Part shown: positions 24,158 through 33,000 of the stretch, in pieces
Layout of the letters: every line of letters begins with the position of its first letter
How positions within the stretch are numbered: position 1 is the stretch's first letter
Translations under genes and position numbers: made by a program
Assembly (NCBI GenBank): GCA_900550695.1
Contig: URTF01000002.1
Coordinates: 1-57,829 of the forward strand
From: an uncultured Ruminococcus sp.
GTDB lineage: Bacteria; Bacillota; Clostridia; Oscillospirales; Ruminococcaceae
Direction of reading: 5' to 3'
DNA: 57,829 nt
Notes under the pieces: generated by a model
Database searches by the model: none
The model's input: only the letters and a program-made list of their open reading frames with translations
Told to the model about the DNA's origin: nothing

Positions 24158-24473
24158 AATTCTCTCTCCTAACTCATTTCTTTAAGCTGTTCAAATTTTT
24201 AAAAAAATCAAAAAGCTCAGGCGATCTTATGTTTATGTTAAACCGCCCTTTTTTCTTTTTATTGTTTATATTATAACCCCGAAATCGCCAATAGTCAACG
24301 GCAATTTGTCATAAATATGAGGTTTGATTGAAATTTCTGCTATTTTGGTTAATCGCATCATTCAATGCCGCCGTCGGTTTGTTTATAATCACTAATTTTA
24401 TTACCTATGAACAAAATTCCACCGAAAATTATAGTTAAATCGTCAAAGACTTGTTAATAAAATATATGCCGCA
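24158..24473. other. Intergenic region between trmD and HPr
   Basis: This 316-bp stretch holds the HPr promoter (24270-24298) and an A/T-rich leader. No gene and no clear terminator for trmD were seen in the remaining 170 bp. Confidence 0.6.
24270..24298 (-). promoter_or_regulatory. Promoter of the HPr gene
   Basis: On the minus strand TTGACT (24293-24298), a 17-bp spacer and TATAAT (24270-24275). The leader to the ATG at 24157 would be about 105 nt. Confidence 0.82.
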
Positions 24474-25187
24474 TTACTTCTTTTTGTTCACATCTATAGT
24501 TTGTTCATATTTCGCATACATATCGGGCCGTCTTTGTTTGGTTATTTCGACAGACATTTTATGACGGTATTCCGCAATATTTTTGTGGTGTCCCGTCAGA
24601 AGAACGGGCGGAACAGCCTCGCCCTCCCATACCTCGGGCTTGGTGTAATGCGGATATTCGAGCAGACCTGCAAAGTGGCTCTCCTCGGTGAAGCACTCCT
24701 CGGAGGAAAGCACCCCGGGACACATTCTCGCAACGGCATCTATCATCACCATCGCAGGAAGCTCGCCGCCCGTGAGAACATAGTCGCCGATAGAGATATC
24801 CTCGTCAACGATCTTGTCAAGAACACGCTGATCTACGCCCTCGTAATGACCGCAAAGCACGAAAAGCCTCGGCATTTTCGCAAGCTCGACCGCCTTTTGC
24901 TGAGTGAAAACAGTGCCTTTCGGGGACATATAAATAACGTAAGGCTTTTCCTCAGCCATTTCCGCAACGGCGTTGTAACAGCGGTAGATAGGGTCAGCCT
25001 GCATCACCATTCCCATTCCGCCGCCGTAGGGCGTATCGTCCACTCTGCGGTGCTTATCGAGCGTGTAGTCCCGTATCTGGTGACAGCAGACCTCAATTTT
25101 GCCCGCTTTTCTCGCCCTGCCGATGATGCTCTCGGAGAGAACGTTCTCGCACATATCTGGGAAAAGCGTTGCAACGTCAATCCTCAT
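24474..25187 (-). CDS. trmD: tRNA (guanine-N1)-methyltransferase TrmD
   Basis: A 237-residue SPOUT methyltransferase that methylates G37 of tRNAs to prevent frameshifting. Family motifs are VATLFPDM, VDDTPYGGGMGMVMQ, YMSPKGTVF, LCGHYEGVDQR and SIGDYVLTGGE in order, covering the knotted SAM site. I use the ATG at 25187; the TTG just before it is less likely, and GGAGGGACT sits upstream. It overlaps the rimM 3' end by 11 bp, so it is translationally coupled in the conserved rimM-trmD pair. Confidence 0.97.
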   Translation of the reverse strand: MRIDVATLFPDMCENVLSESIIGRARKAGKIEVCCHQIRDYTLDKHRRVDDTPYGGGMGMVMQADPIYRCYNAVAEMAEEKPYVIYMSPKGTVFTQQKAVELAKMPRLFVLCGHYEGVDQRVLDKIVDEDISIGDYVLTGGELPAMVMIDAVARMCPGVLSSEECFTEESHFAGLLEYPHYTKPEVWEGEAVPPVLLTGHHKNIAEYRHKMSVEITKQRRPDMYAKYEQTIDVNKKK

Positions 25188-25686
25188 CAAAAAGTCCCTC
25201 CAGCTTGTGGATAAGCATTTTACCCTCGGGAATATTAGTTTCGATTATAACATCGGGTATAGCAGGGATAAGACGAACCTTGCCGTCAGCGTCCTTGATA
25301 TGGTAAACATCGTTCGCACCCGTTTCGGTAACGTCGCAGATCTTGCCGTAGTCAGTGCCGTCGTCATTGTCGAAAACTTCAAGTCCGATAAGATCCTGAA
25401 CGAAGTAACAGCCATCTTCAAGCTCAACTTCGTTTCTGTCCATATAAAGTATCTTGTTGCGCATCTCCTGTGCCTGCTCCACCGTGTCAACGCCCTTTAT
25501 CTTCATAAGGACGATGTTCTTGTGTGGGTGCGCCCTCTCGATCTCAACGGGCGTTTTTCCCTTGTCGAAGTAAAGGGTGTCGAACTCGCAGAGGAACTCC
25601 CTCGAATCGCACCAAGCCTCAACACGGACTTCGCCTTTAAGACCCTGAACGGCTACAATTTTGCCTATTTCAAGAAATTGTTTCAT
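25177..25686 (-). CDS. rimM: 16S rRNA processing protein RimM
   Basis: A 169-residue RimM with an N-terminal barrel (IGKIVAVQGLKGEVRVEAW) and a C-terminal PRC-barrel (CYFVQDLIGLEVFDNDDG, VRLIPAIPDVI). It assists maturation of the 30S head, around S19 and the 3' domain. Its position between rpsP/khpA and trmD is the classical order. The start overlaps the end of the upstream TPR-like membrane gene by 17 bp, an unusual overlap that ties it to that inserted gene. Confidence 0.96.
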   Translation of the reverse strand: MKQFLEIGKIVAVQGLKGEVRVEAWCDSREFLCEFDTLYFDKGKTPVEIERAHPHKNIVLMKIKGVDTVEQAQEMRNKILYMDRNEVELEDGCYFVQDLIGLEVFDNDDGTDYGKICDVTETGANDVYHIKDADGKVRLIPAIPDVIIETNIPEGKMLIHKLEGLFDED

Positions 25687-26548
25687 TTTTTACCTCATTC
25701 TTTCTGTTATCATCATTCGCCATATCTTCAAACAGCTTGGCGAAAAGCATTTCATAGTAAGGCGTTTTATAAAGTCCCTTACATTTTTCTATTATCTCAA
25801 AAGCTTCCTCTCTTCTGCCCTTTTGTTTCAGAACAACAGCTTTCCAGTAATTTATGATGCTCGCCAGACATTCTGTCGGGATCCGCTCCTTCGGCTTTGC
25901 TCCGTTTTTGACATTTTCCAGCGAAGCATCAAGCAGCTTAAGGCTTTCATCAAAGCGTCCTGCATAATAATCATATACCGCAAGTGAAAGCGAAACATAA
26001 GCACCGCACACGGGACTGTTCATATATGTGTACATAAAACATGACCCACGGTTATAAATATAAACAGCACGATCACGCTCGCCGAGCATAAGATACGCCA
26101 TAAGCAGAGCCGAATAGTACGTCTCAGCGTTATACGGACTGACAGAAAACAAGCTTTCGTCTATTTGCGAAAGCAGCTCTGCCGTACTGCCGAACTCGCC
26201 GCGGAAATTGTGTATATTTCCGACCATTCCCGCATAACTCATTTTCCAGAGTTTCTTTTCACTTCGGTTGAACAGCTTATACGCTTCCGAAAGAGTTTCA
26301 TCGGTGTAGCCCTCCGACAATTCAAGCTTGCCGAAATTATTCAGCCTCTTTTTTGTCATCATAAGAAAAATTTTACCGGACACCAAACCTAAAATTATGC
26401 CAACAATGTACAATATGACATATCCCTTAAGCGAGACAGCACCTTTGGGCAGGTAATCAGCCAAAGTCACCATCACCATTACCCCTAATGTCGCAAAGCT
26501 GAAGTATAACACCGCCTGCTGAAATACAAGCGACCTTTTCGCCATCAT
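25670..26548 (-). CDS. Membrane protein with TPR-like helical repeats, unknown
   Basis: A 292-residue protein. Two N-terminal membrane spans (about 8-28 and 42-62) are followed by a cytoplasmic helical-repeat region (about 75-280) with TPR-like spacing (MAYLMLGERDRAVYIYN, AGRFDESLKLLDAS, KGRREEAFEIIEKC). No enzymatic motif is visible. It is inserted between khpA and rimM, overlapping rimM by 17 bp. The start ATG has only a weak ribosome site, but a 13-codon GTG-initiated leader ORF (26590-26549) overlaps it as ATGA, suggesting coupled translation. The membrane topology is like that of the protein at 45746-46678. Confidence 0.72.
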   Translation of the reverse strand: MMAKRSLVFQQAVLYFSFATLGVMVMVTLADYLPKGAVSLKGYVILYIVGIILGLVSGKIFLMMTKKRLNNFGKLELSEGYTDETLSEAYKLFNRSEKKLWKMSYAGMVGNIHNFRGEFGSTAELLSQIDESLFSVSPYNAETYYSALLMAYLMLGERDRAVYIYNRGSCFMYTYMNSPVCGAYVSLSLAVYDYYAGRFDESLKLLDASLENVKNGAKPKERIPTECLASIINYWKAVVLKQKGRREEAFEIIEKCKGLYKTPYYEMLFAKLFEDMANDDNRKNEVKNETIS

Positions 26549-26615
26549 CTTATACTGCCAAAAAACATATTCATTGGGTCACGCACACCTATTCCCCCTT
26601 ATGTCAAAACAAAAA

Positions 26616-26662
26616 GGAATACCGTGCCGTTCCGAAAAACACGGAGCCAAACACAATATTCC
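26616..26662 (-). terminator. Terminator after khpA
   Basis: GGAATATTGTG and CACGGTATTCC (minus-strand reading) pair over 11 bp with two G-U pairs, enclosing a smaller hairpin. TTTTTGTTTT follows. It would separate khpA from the TPR-like gene unless read through. Confidence 0.7.
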
Positions 26663-26693
26663 CTCAGCCATAAACTTTATGTTGTGCAGAATA

Positions 26694-26927
26694 TCAGTCG
26701 ATCTCAACCATGATCTTCTGATTCTGTCTGCCTGCGCCTGCACGCATAACGGTGCGGATAGCCTTGGCAATTCTGCCCTGCTTTCCGATAACACGTCCCA
26801 TATCATCCTTCGCAACGTGGAGATGATATACGATAACGCCCTCTTCGTTAGGCTCGTCAACATCGATCTGAACAGCGTCCTTGTCCTCAACAAGACCGCT
26901 TACGATAGCTAAAAGCAAATCTTTCAT
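26694..26927 (-). CDS. khpA: KH-domain RNA-binding protein KhpA (YlqC)
   Basis: A 77-residue single type II KH-domain protein with the GxxG loop in RVIGKQGRIAKAIRTVM. KhpA pairs with KhpB/EloR in other Gram-positive bacteria, binds many RNAs and affects cell elongation. It follows rpsP, as in most Firmicutes. The ATG at 26927 is chosen because GGAG, itself part of an upstream in-frame ATGGAG, lies 9 nt before it and gives the usual length. KhpB is not in the window. Confidence 0.94.
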   Translation of the reverse strand: MKDLLLAIVSGLVEDKDAVQIDVDEPNEEGVIVYHLHVAKDDMGRVIGKQGRIAKAIRTVMRAGAGRQNQKIMVEID

Positions 26928-27052
26928 ATATAAAAACTCCATTCATATTAAATTCGGAGCAAACGGTTATAAAAAAACCACCTGCGGAAGAACGCCGAAG
27001 GCTTTTGCCTCAGCGTCCGCACGATGTAAAACAGCAAAGCAAACGTCAAAAA

Positions 27053-27295
27053 TTACTTTACGTTATTCTTGTCGAAAAGCTTCTTAACAACCTCTGTGGG
27101 CTGTGCGCCGTTTGCGATCCATTTCTTAGCCTTTTCAGCATCAACGCTGAAAACTGCAGGTTCCTTTGTGGAATCGTAATAACCGATCTCCTCGATGAAT
27201 CTGCCGTTTCTTGGGTATCTGGAATCAGCAACAACGATTCTGTAGAAAGGGGTCTTCTTAGCACCCATTCTTCTGAGTCTGATTTTAACTGCCAT
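27053..27295 (-). CDS. rpsP: 30S ribosomal protein S16
   Basis: An 80-residue S16 with the conserved start AVKIRLRRMGAKKTPFYRIV and DSRYPRNGRFIEEIGYYD. It is a 30S platform assembly protein. GGAGG lies 8 nt before the ATG. It is separated from ffh by three tiny membrane-protein genes, which is not the usual arrangement. khpA follows after 125 bp. Confidence 0.98.
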   Translation of the reverse strand: MAVKIRLRRMGAKKTPFYRIVVADSRYPRNGRFIEEIGYYDSTKEPAVFSVDAEKAKKWIANGAQPTEVVKKLFDKNNVK

Positions 27296-27329
27296 TTATA
27301 TTCACCTCCGAATTAAAATTTAACTTATA

Positions 27330-27572
27330 TCATAACGCCGAAGCGCTGTGACCGAAATAAATGATAAGACTGCATATTATGCAAACTATACCCACAGCGA
27401 GGAATATCCATTTCAGAGCCTTTTTTCTGAAAATGACATCAAGCTCCTCAAACCGCTGTGATCTGTCCATGTCGGGAGCCTTTGCGTACTGCCACAGCAT
27501 CAGGGTGTGTTCAATCGGCTGCACCGCAAGCACCAGTCCGACAACCATAAGGATAATACTTATGATAACCAC
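27330..27572 (-). CDS. Tiny two-span membrane protein, unknown
   Basis: An 80-residue protein with hydrophobic spans at about 2-19 and 52-74 and a charged middle (KAPDMDRSQRFEELDVIFRKKALK). The start is GTG at 27572, with GGGGGG 8 nt upstream. It is one of three unrelated small membrane proteins between ffh and rpsP. I do not recognise it. Good ribosome site, codon use like its neighbours and tight packing support a real gene. Confidence 0.65.
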   Translation of the reverse strand: MVIISIILMVVGLVLAVQPIEHTLMLWQYAKAPDMDRSQRFEELDVIFRKKALKWIFLAVGIVCIICSLIIYFGHSASAL

Positions 27573-27613
27573 TCAACAGTCCCCCCTGTCAACTTATGTC
27601 AGACAAATATATC

Positions 27614-27838
27614 TCAAAGCATTTCTGCATTGAAACCGTAATAAACAACTGCCGCAGCGACTGCGGAAACAACGGAAAACAGATAGGATACCTTTATCGC
27701 TGTCTTTGGCTTTGCATCAGCGCTGTCGGCATTATTTCCCTCATCTTTTTCCCGTCTGCATTTCGCAAGATATATCGAAGGCTCTGCCGCAAAGAAAATG
27801 CACAGCACAACGAGCATATCAAATGCAAACAATTTCAT
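27614..27838 (-). CDS. Tiny two-span membrane protein, unknown
   Basis: A 74-residue protein with an N-terminal hydrophobic stretch (about 3-25), a basic/acidic loop rich in Asp, Glu and Lys, and a second span (about 50-70). GAGG lies 7-8 nt before the ATG. The lack of any motif prevents a functional guess. It lies 35 bp after its upstream neighbour in the same direction. Confidence 0.6.
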   Translation of the reverse strand: MKLFAFDMLVVLCIFFAAEPSIYLAKCRREKDEGNNADSADAKPKTAIKVSYLFSVVSAVAAAVVYYGFNAEML

Positions 27839-27873
27839 AAACCAACCTCAAATCGATAATATTCGCAAGCTTT

Positions 27874-28089
27874 TCAAAGCCAGCCGAACAGCACGGCAAA
27901 CCCGAACAGCGTAAGCAGCACACCGACAGCTCCTATACGAAGCCGCACGAAATTTCTGCTTTTCCGAGGTCTTGCCGAACGTGCATTTCGGTTCGTCCGG
28001 TAATCGATGAACGGTTTCCAGTCTATGACCGCCGCAGCTATGCAGGCAATACCTACCGCCGCAAACAGTATAAAATAGAAAATTTTCAT
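27874..28089 (-). CDS. Tiny two-span membrane protein, unknown
   Basis: A 71-residue protein: span (about 2-24), a strongly basic loop (RTNRNARSARPRKSRNFVRLR) and a second span (about 52-70). It starts 8 bp after the ffh stop without an obvious ribosome site, so its translation may be coupled to ffh. The basic loop could face the cytoplasm and contact RNA or ribosomes; that is inference from charge only. Confidence 0.58.
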   Translation of the reverse strand: MKIFYFILFAAVGIACIAAAVIDWKPFIDYRTNRNARSARPRKSRNFVRLRIGAVGVLLTLFGFAVLFGWL

Positions 28090-28097
28090 CGCGAAGC

Positions 28098-29468
28098 TTA
28101 CTTCATCGGCGGCATACCGCCCATTCCCATCATTCCTTTCGGAATACGGAACTTGTTTTTCTTACCCTTGCCGTTTTTGCCCATAATGCCGAGCTGCTTC
28201 ATCATCTTCTGCATCTCTTCAAACTGCTTCAACAGTCTGTTGACATCGGCAACGGTATTTCCGCTTCCTGCCGCAATTCTGCGCTTTCTCGGCGGATTTA
28301 TAAGGGACGGCTTTGCTCTCTCCGCAGGTGTCATCGAAAGGATAATAGCTTCTATGCGCTTTACCTGATTATCGTCAACATCCACATCGTCAAGCTTGCT
28401 GCCGACGCCGGGGAGCATACCGAGTATCTGCTTTATAGGACCCATTTTCTGTATCTGCTTCATCTGGTCGAGAAGATCGTTCATATCGAACGAGTTCTCC
28501 TTGATGCGTTCAGCCAGCTTCTGGGAGTTTTGTTCATCAAATGTGGACTGCGCTCTTTCGATAAGGGTGAGCATATCGCCCATACCGAGTATTCTCGAAG
28601 CCATTCTGTCGGGGTGGAAAGGCTCAAAATCTTCAAGCTTTTCGCCCGTTCCGACGAATTTTATCGGCTTGCCCGTTACCGCAAGTACGGAAAGTGCCGC
28701 ACCGCCTCTTGTATCGGAGTCAAGCTTCGACATAAGAACGCTGTCGATACCGAGAGCATCATCAAATGCTTTCGCAACATTTACTGCGTCCTGACCTGTC
28801 ATTGCATCGACAACGAGCATTATCTCGTTCGGCGAGGTTTCAGCCTTTATCGCTTTAAGCTCGTTCATAAGAGCTTCGTCAATGTGAAGTCTACCCGCTG
28901 TATCGAGGATAACAACATCGTTTCCGTGATCCTTGGCGTGGCTCACAGCCTCTTTTGCGATAGTCACAGGGTTTATCTGACCCATTTCAAAGACCTTTAC
29001 GTCAGCCTTTTTGCCGACAACGCAAAGCTGATCGATAGCCGCAGGACGGTAAACGTCACAGGCAACGAGCAGAGGGCGCTTGCCCATATCCTTGAAATAC
29101 TTAGCCAGTTTAGCCGCATGGGTAGTTTTACCCGAACCCTGAAGTCCGCACATCATAATGATGCAGGGCGGCTTTGACGGGAATTCTATTCTTGCCGTGC
29201 CGTCACCCATAAGAGCGACAAGCTCGTCATTAACTATCTTTATTACCTGCTGACCGGGAGTAAGGCTTTGCAGCACATCTTCACCGACAGCTCTATCCGT
29301 TACTTTCGCAACGAAATCCTTAACGACCTTGTAGTTTACGTCGGCTTCGAGCAGTGCAAGGCGAACCTCACGCATCGCTTCCTTAACGTCAGCCTCGGTA
29401 AGCTTTCCTCGTCCTTTCAGGCGCTTAAAAACGCTGCTGAGTTTTTCGGACAAGCCTTCAAACGCCAT
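28098..29468 (-). CDS. ffh: Signal recognition particle protein Ffh
   Basis: A 456-residue SRP54 GTPase. The N domain is followed by the G domain with GLQGSGKTTHAAKLA, DTAGRLHIDE, SKLDSDTRGG and GTGEKLEDFEPFHPDR. The C-terminal Met-rich M domain (LDQMKQIQKMGPIKQILGML, RRIAAGSG) binds SRP RNA and signal peptides. It ends with a Gly/Met/Lys tail. Its partner YlxM is encoded 20 bp upstream. The SRP RNA gene is not in the window. AAAGGAG precedes the ATG. Confidence 0.98.
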   Translation of the reverse strand: MAFEGLSEKLSSVFKRLKGRGKLTEADVKEAMREVRLALLEADVNYKVVKDFVAKVTDRAVGEDVLQSLTPGQQVIKIVNDELVALMGDGTARIEFPSKPPCIIMMCGLQGSGKTTHAAKLAKYFKDMGKRPLLVACDVYRPAAIDQLCVVGKKADVKVFEMGQINPVTIAKEAVSHAKDHGNDVVILDTAGRLHIDEALMNELKAIKAETSPNEIMLVVDAMTGQDAVNVAKAFDDALGIDSVLMSKLDSDTRGGAALSVLAVTGKPIKFVGTGEKLEDFEPFHPDRMASRILGMGDMLTLIERAQSTFDEQNSQKLAERIKENSFDMNDLLDQMKQIQKMGPIKQILGMLPGVGSKLDDVDVDDNQVKRIEAIILSMTPAERAKPSLINPPRKRRIAAGSGNTVADVNRLLKQFEEMQKMMKQLGIMGKNGKGKKNKFRIPKGMMGMGGMPPMK

Positions 29469-29488
29469 ACTAACACTCCTTTCGTGTC

Positions 29489-29863
29489 TTAGAACAAGTC
29501 TTTGTTTTCCTCTGCGAGCTGAACAAGGTATTCAGCACGTTTGGTTATAGCCTTCGGAGCGGTCCAATGCACACATTCTTCCTTTATATCTGCGGCAAGC
29601 TGACCGACTTCGGTGATTATCTCATAATATTTCTGCGAACGTTCGGCGAGGTGGAATTTATCCTCAAGCTCGAGCATTGTCTGCTCCCCACGCTTGATGC
29701 TGTCACGGACGCCCTGTCTTGTGATGTTTTCATGCTCTGCGATCTCGGAGAGTGACAGATCCTCATTGTAATAGAGGTCGATAACGTCTTTCTGCTTATC
29801 CGTGAGCATATCTGCGTAATAGTCAAGCAGCACCGAAAACTGTAAATTCTTATCTCCGCTCAC
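29489..29863 (-). CDS. ylxM: YlxM/p13-family SRP-associated HTH protein
   Basis: A 124-residue helix-turn-helix protein like sigma factor region 4 (LTDKQKDVIDLYYNEDLSLSEIAEHENITRQGVRDSI). In streptococci YlxM binds SRP and modulates Ffh GTPase activity. It precedes ffh, the usual order. I move the start to GTG 29863, because AGGAG lies 8 nt upstream of it; the upstream GTG at 29872 overlaps that site. The promoter is the strong one at 29906-29934, with a palindrome between it and the gene that could be an operator. Confidence 0.93.
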   Translation of the reverse strand: MSGDKNLQFSVLLDYYADMLTDKQKDVIDLYYNEDLSLSEIAEHENITRQGVRDSIKRGEQTMLELEDKFHLAERSQKYYEIITEVGQLAADIKEECVHWTAPKAITKRAEYLVQLAEENKDLF

Positions 29864-29881
29864 GTTTATCACTCCTATCAG

Positions 29882-29905
29882 ATGTAAAGCAAAATTACTT
29901 TACAT
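29882..29905 (-). promoter_or_regulatory. Palindrome over the ylxM transcription start
   Basis: ATGTAAAG (29882-29889) and CTTTACAT (29898-29905) are a perfect 8-bp dyad with an 8-bp spacer, directly abutting the -10 box. The position fits a repressor operator or a 5'-end RNA hairpin. I do not recognise the binding protein. Confidence 0.6.
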
Positions 29906-29934
29906 ATTATACACTATTTCGTACATTTTGTCAA
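29906..29934 (-). promoter_or_regulatory. Promoter of the ylxM-ffh operon
   Basis: On the minus strand TTGACA (29929-29934), a 17-bp spacer and TATAAT (29906-29911), a consensus match. It probably drives ylxM-ffh and the downstream small genes, rpsP and khpA. Confidence 0.88.
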
Positions 29935-30022
29935 GGGGTTAGAAGAAATTTAACATTTTTTACTGTTTGGTATATCCGCAAAGCCTTGTTCATATACATT
30001 TTGTATATTTCGGACAAACAGA

Positions 30023-30085
30023 ACAAGCTGTAACCTCTCTTCTGCATAACGATATGCAGATTTTATCAAAAAGATTACAGCTTGT
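30023..30085 (-). terminator. Nested hairpin after the EAL gene
   Basis: The outer stem ACAAGCTGTAA (30023-30033) with TTACAGCTTGT (30075-30085) encloses an inner stem TCTGCATA/TATGCAGA (30041-30048, 30053-30060). On the minus strand it follows the EAL stop by 14 nt and leads into TTCTGTTTGT, a weak T-tract. Confidence 0.65.
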
Positions 30086-30098
30086 ATATTTTTATAGG

Positions 30099-33000
30099 TC
30101 ACATATTCTGCGCTTCCGCTTCGGGGAGGTAGATATTCATTGTTTCCGCTCCCGTCTTGTTTGCGATATAGATATAGGAATCGCCGCCGCTGTGTACAGT
30201 CTTTCGGAAATCGACTGTGCCGTCGATCTCACAGCGGACAAGTCTTTCCCCTGCGAGCGAGTAACATTCAAGCGGTTCTACATCGCTCGTTTCGATGCTT
30301 CCGCTCGTGACATAGACCTTTCCGTCCTTTGAGCCGATAGGATTTTCCGAGGAAGCCTTTGCGACAGCGGTTATTGAAGCGCCTCTGAGGCGAATTGCGC
30401 CGTCGCCCTCCACGTCACCGATGCAGGTAGCGTTATCGCCCTCGCAGCGGATATTCACAACTCCCGCATTGATAACGGATTCGAGAGTTCCGCCAGTCGT
30501 ACCGATGCCGACCACATTTTTTCCCCGGACAAGAATATCCGTCCTGCTGCCGTTGATGATAACGGAGCCTTCGCCGTCCTGAAGAACGCCCACGCCGCAG
30601 CAGTTGTTGCCCGAGATATTGATATCAAGATTTGCAAGGCTGTCGATGACGGTCTTTCCCCTTCGTGAGCCTATCGCAACAACATCGTCGCCGCCCATAT
30701 CGACCTTTATGTCGCATTTATTGAGCTTAATGGACGAGCCGCCGTTGAAAGAACCTATCGCAACGATATTCTTTCCGTCGACCGCCATTGCGATATTTCC
30801 GCTGTTTGCGGTTATCGTAGATTCCGCACAGCCATCAGCGCCGCCGATACCAACAACGCTGTCGCCTGCGCAGGCTATCTTTATCTTGTTTTCACCGCCG
30901 AACAGTATTCTTCCGTAGCGCTGCATATAGTTTCCGCCGATGCCGTAGGAATACACTCTTGTGTTGTTTATCTCAAGGCTTCCGTTTCCGCCGAAGAATA
31001 TTTCCGAACCGTCAGGGACTCTTATGCCGCCGTTGCGGATAATGTTCCTGCCGACGAGTTCGACATTGACCTGCGTATCACCCGTGAGAACTACCGCACC
31101 GCCATTTTCCTCGCTGCAAACAAGATTGAGGTTATCAAAGATAATTCTTGCCGCCGTTTTTCTTCTGTCAATGATGATCTTCATATCGACCTGAACGTCT
31201 GCGTTTCCGATGATCTTTGCGGAATCGGACTGTATCTTTATCTCATTGAAGCCTGCAAGGCTCAATTCGACGATATCGGCGGTCTCCTGCTCGGTTATGA
31301 TGTATGTCTTGCTGATCTTTCCTCTGTGCTTGATATTGAAGGAAATTATGCGGTTCTTTATCTCGGACGGTATCTCGAGCATAAGCACAGCCGTCGGGCG
31401 GCATACAACATAGCCCTGGATAAGATCAACACCGAGCGCAATGGCGGTTTCAAGCTCCTCAAATGTTTCGATGCCCTCGCCGAGAACCATTATCTCATGC
31501 TGTGCGGCGAAGTTTATCATATTTGCAACGAGGTGCTGCTTCTGCGGATTTTTGTCGATGCCGCTCATGATCGAACGGTCGATCTTTATGCAGTTCGGCT
31601 TTACCGCAAGCAGAGTTGAATCGTTGGAATAACCGGTTCCGTAGTCATCGAGAGCGACCTGCGCCTTTTTCTCACGGTAACGCTTGTTGATGACATTGAC
31701 CGCACTTTCAAAGACAGGGTTCTCCTCCGTAACTTCAACAACGAGCTTGTCAAACAGCATTCCGTACTTGTCAGCAAGGTCATTGTATTCATCATCGCTC
31801 AAAAGTGCGTTCGGGATACAGTTTATGAACAGCATCCTGTTGTGGAAGAAATCCTGATTTTCCGAAAGTATCTTCAGCGTTTTCCAGAATGTTATATGCT
31901 CAACGCTGTAGAGCATATCCATCTGCTTTGCAATGTCGAGAACGTCAAGCGGCGAAAGCTTTATGCCGTCGACAGCCTGCGGGCGCATGAGTGCCTCGTA
32001 GCCGTAGATCTCGCCCGTATGCGCACTGACGATCGGCTGGAAGTGATAGTCGATGCGATCCTCGTCAATAACGGTTTCAAAGACCTGATTTCTGCGGAAT
32101 TCCTGCGCTTTGAGCGAGTAGTTGTCCGCATTGAAGATAACGGGCTGCTGCGACCTTCTGTTTTCGGCGTCGAATGCGGCGAAGTCTGCCTGTGCGATGA
32201 GTGCCGATACGTCGCTGCCGCCCGATGCGAGCGCATAGCCGCAGTAGACCTTTGCGATACTTCCGTTTCCGGGAAAAGCAGCTATCATCTCCCGTATCTC
32301 GGCGGTGATCTTTACCGCAAGCTTTTTGCAGCCGTCGTCGTATGTATCGGTTATAAGCACACCGAAATCATTTGTTGAGGTTCTTCCTGCGAAGATATTG
32401 TGCGGATTTTCATATCTTTTTACAATAGCCGCAGCTTTTGAGAGCATTTCATCCGTGTTGCGCACTCCTGCAAAGGAAGAAAATTTGTCCGTGCCGCTCA
32501 CCGTGAAGTGGATAAGTCCGTACATTCCAGTGGTCGAAGAGGCAGTTTCGGCGAGCTTTCCCGTGAACGTTTCCCTTGTCATAAGTCCCGATGTGATGTC
32601 GAAATTCTTAAGGCTGTTTATTGTGTTTTTGGCGATCACATAATCCGTGACATCGCTTATCTCCGTAAACTCATATCCGTCGACAGTGTTTGAGGCAACT
32701 CTTATCCATTTTTCGGGAATGAGTGACATATAGATATTGTTCTCGTTCGGATATCGTCCCGAGCATATCTCCTTCATTACCTCCTGATATTTATCCCTGC
32801 GTATAACGCTGCTGCCGGTCTCTATACCCGTCAGAGCGGCAAAAGCACCGCTTACCGAAGCCAGCCCCGATCTGCTGTCAAAGCTGACGAAAGCCGTATC
32901 TTTGAGCAGAGCCAGCTCCCTGTCAGCGATCTTCTTCTCTTTTTTGTTTAATACTGCAGCATAGCCTCCGAGAGCGGCAGAGATAAGTGCAAGCGCAGCG

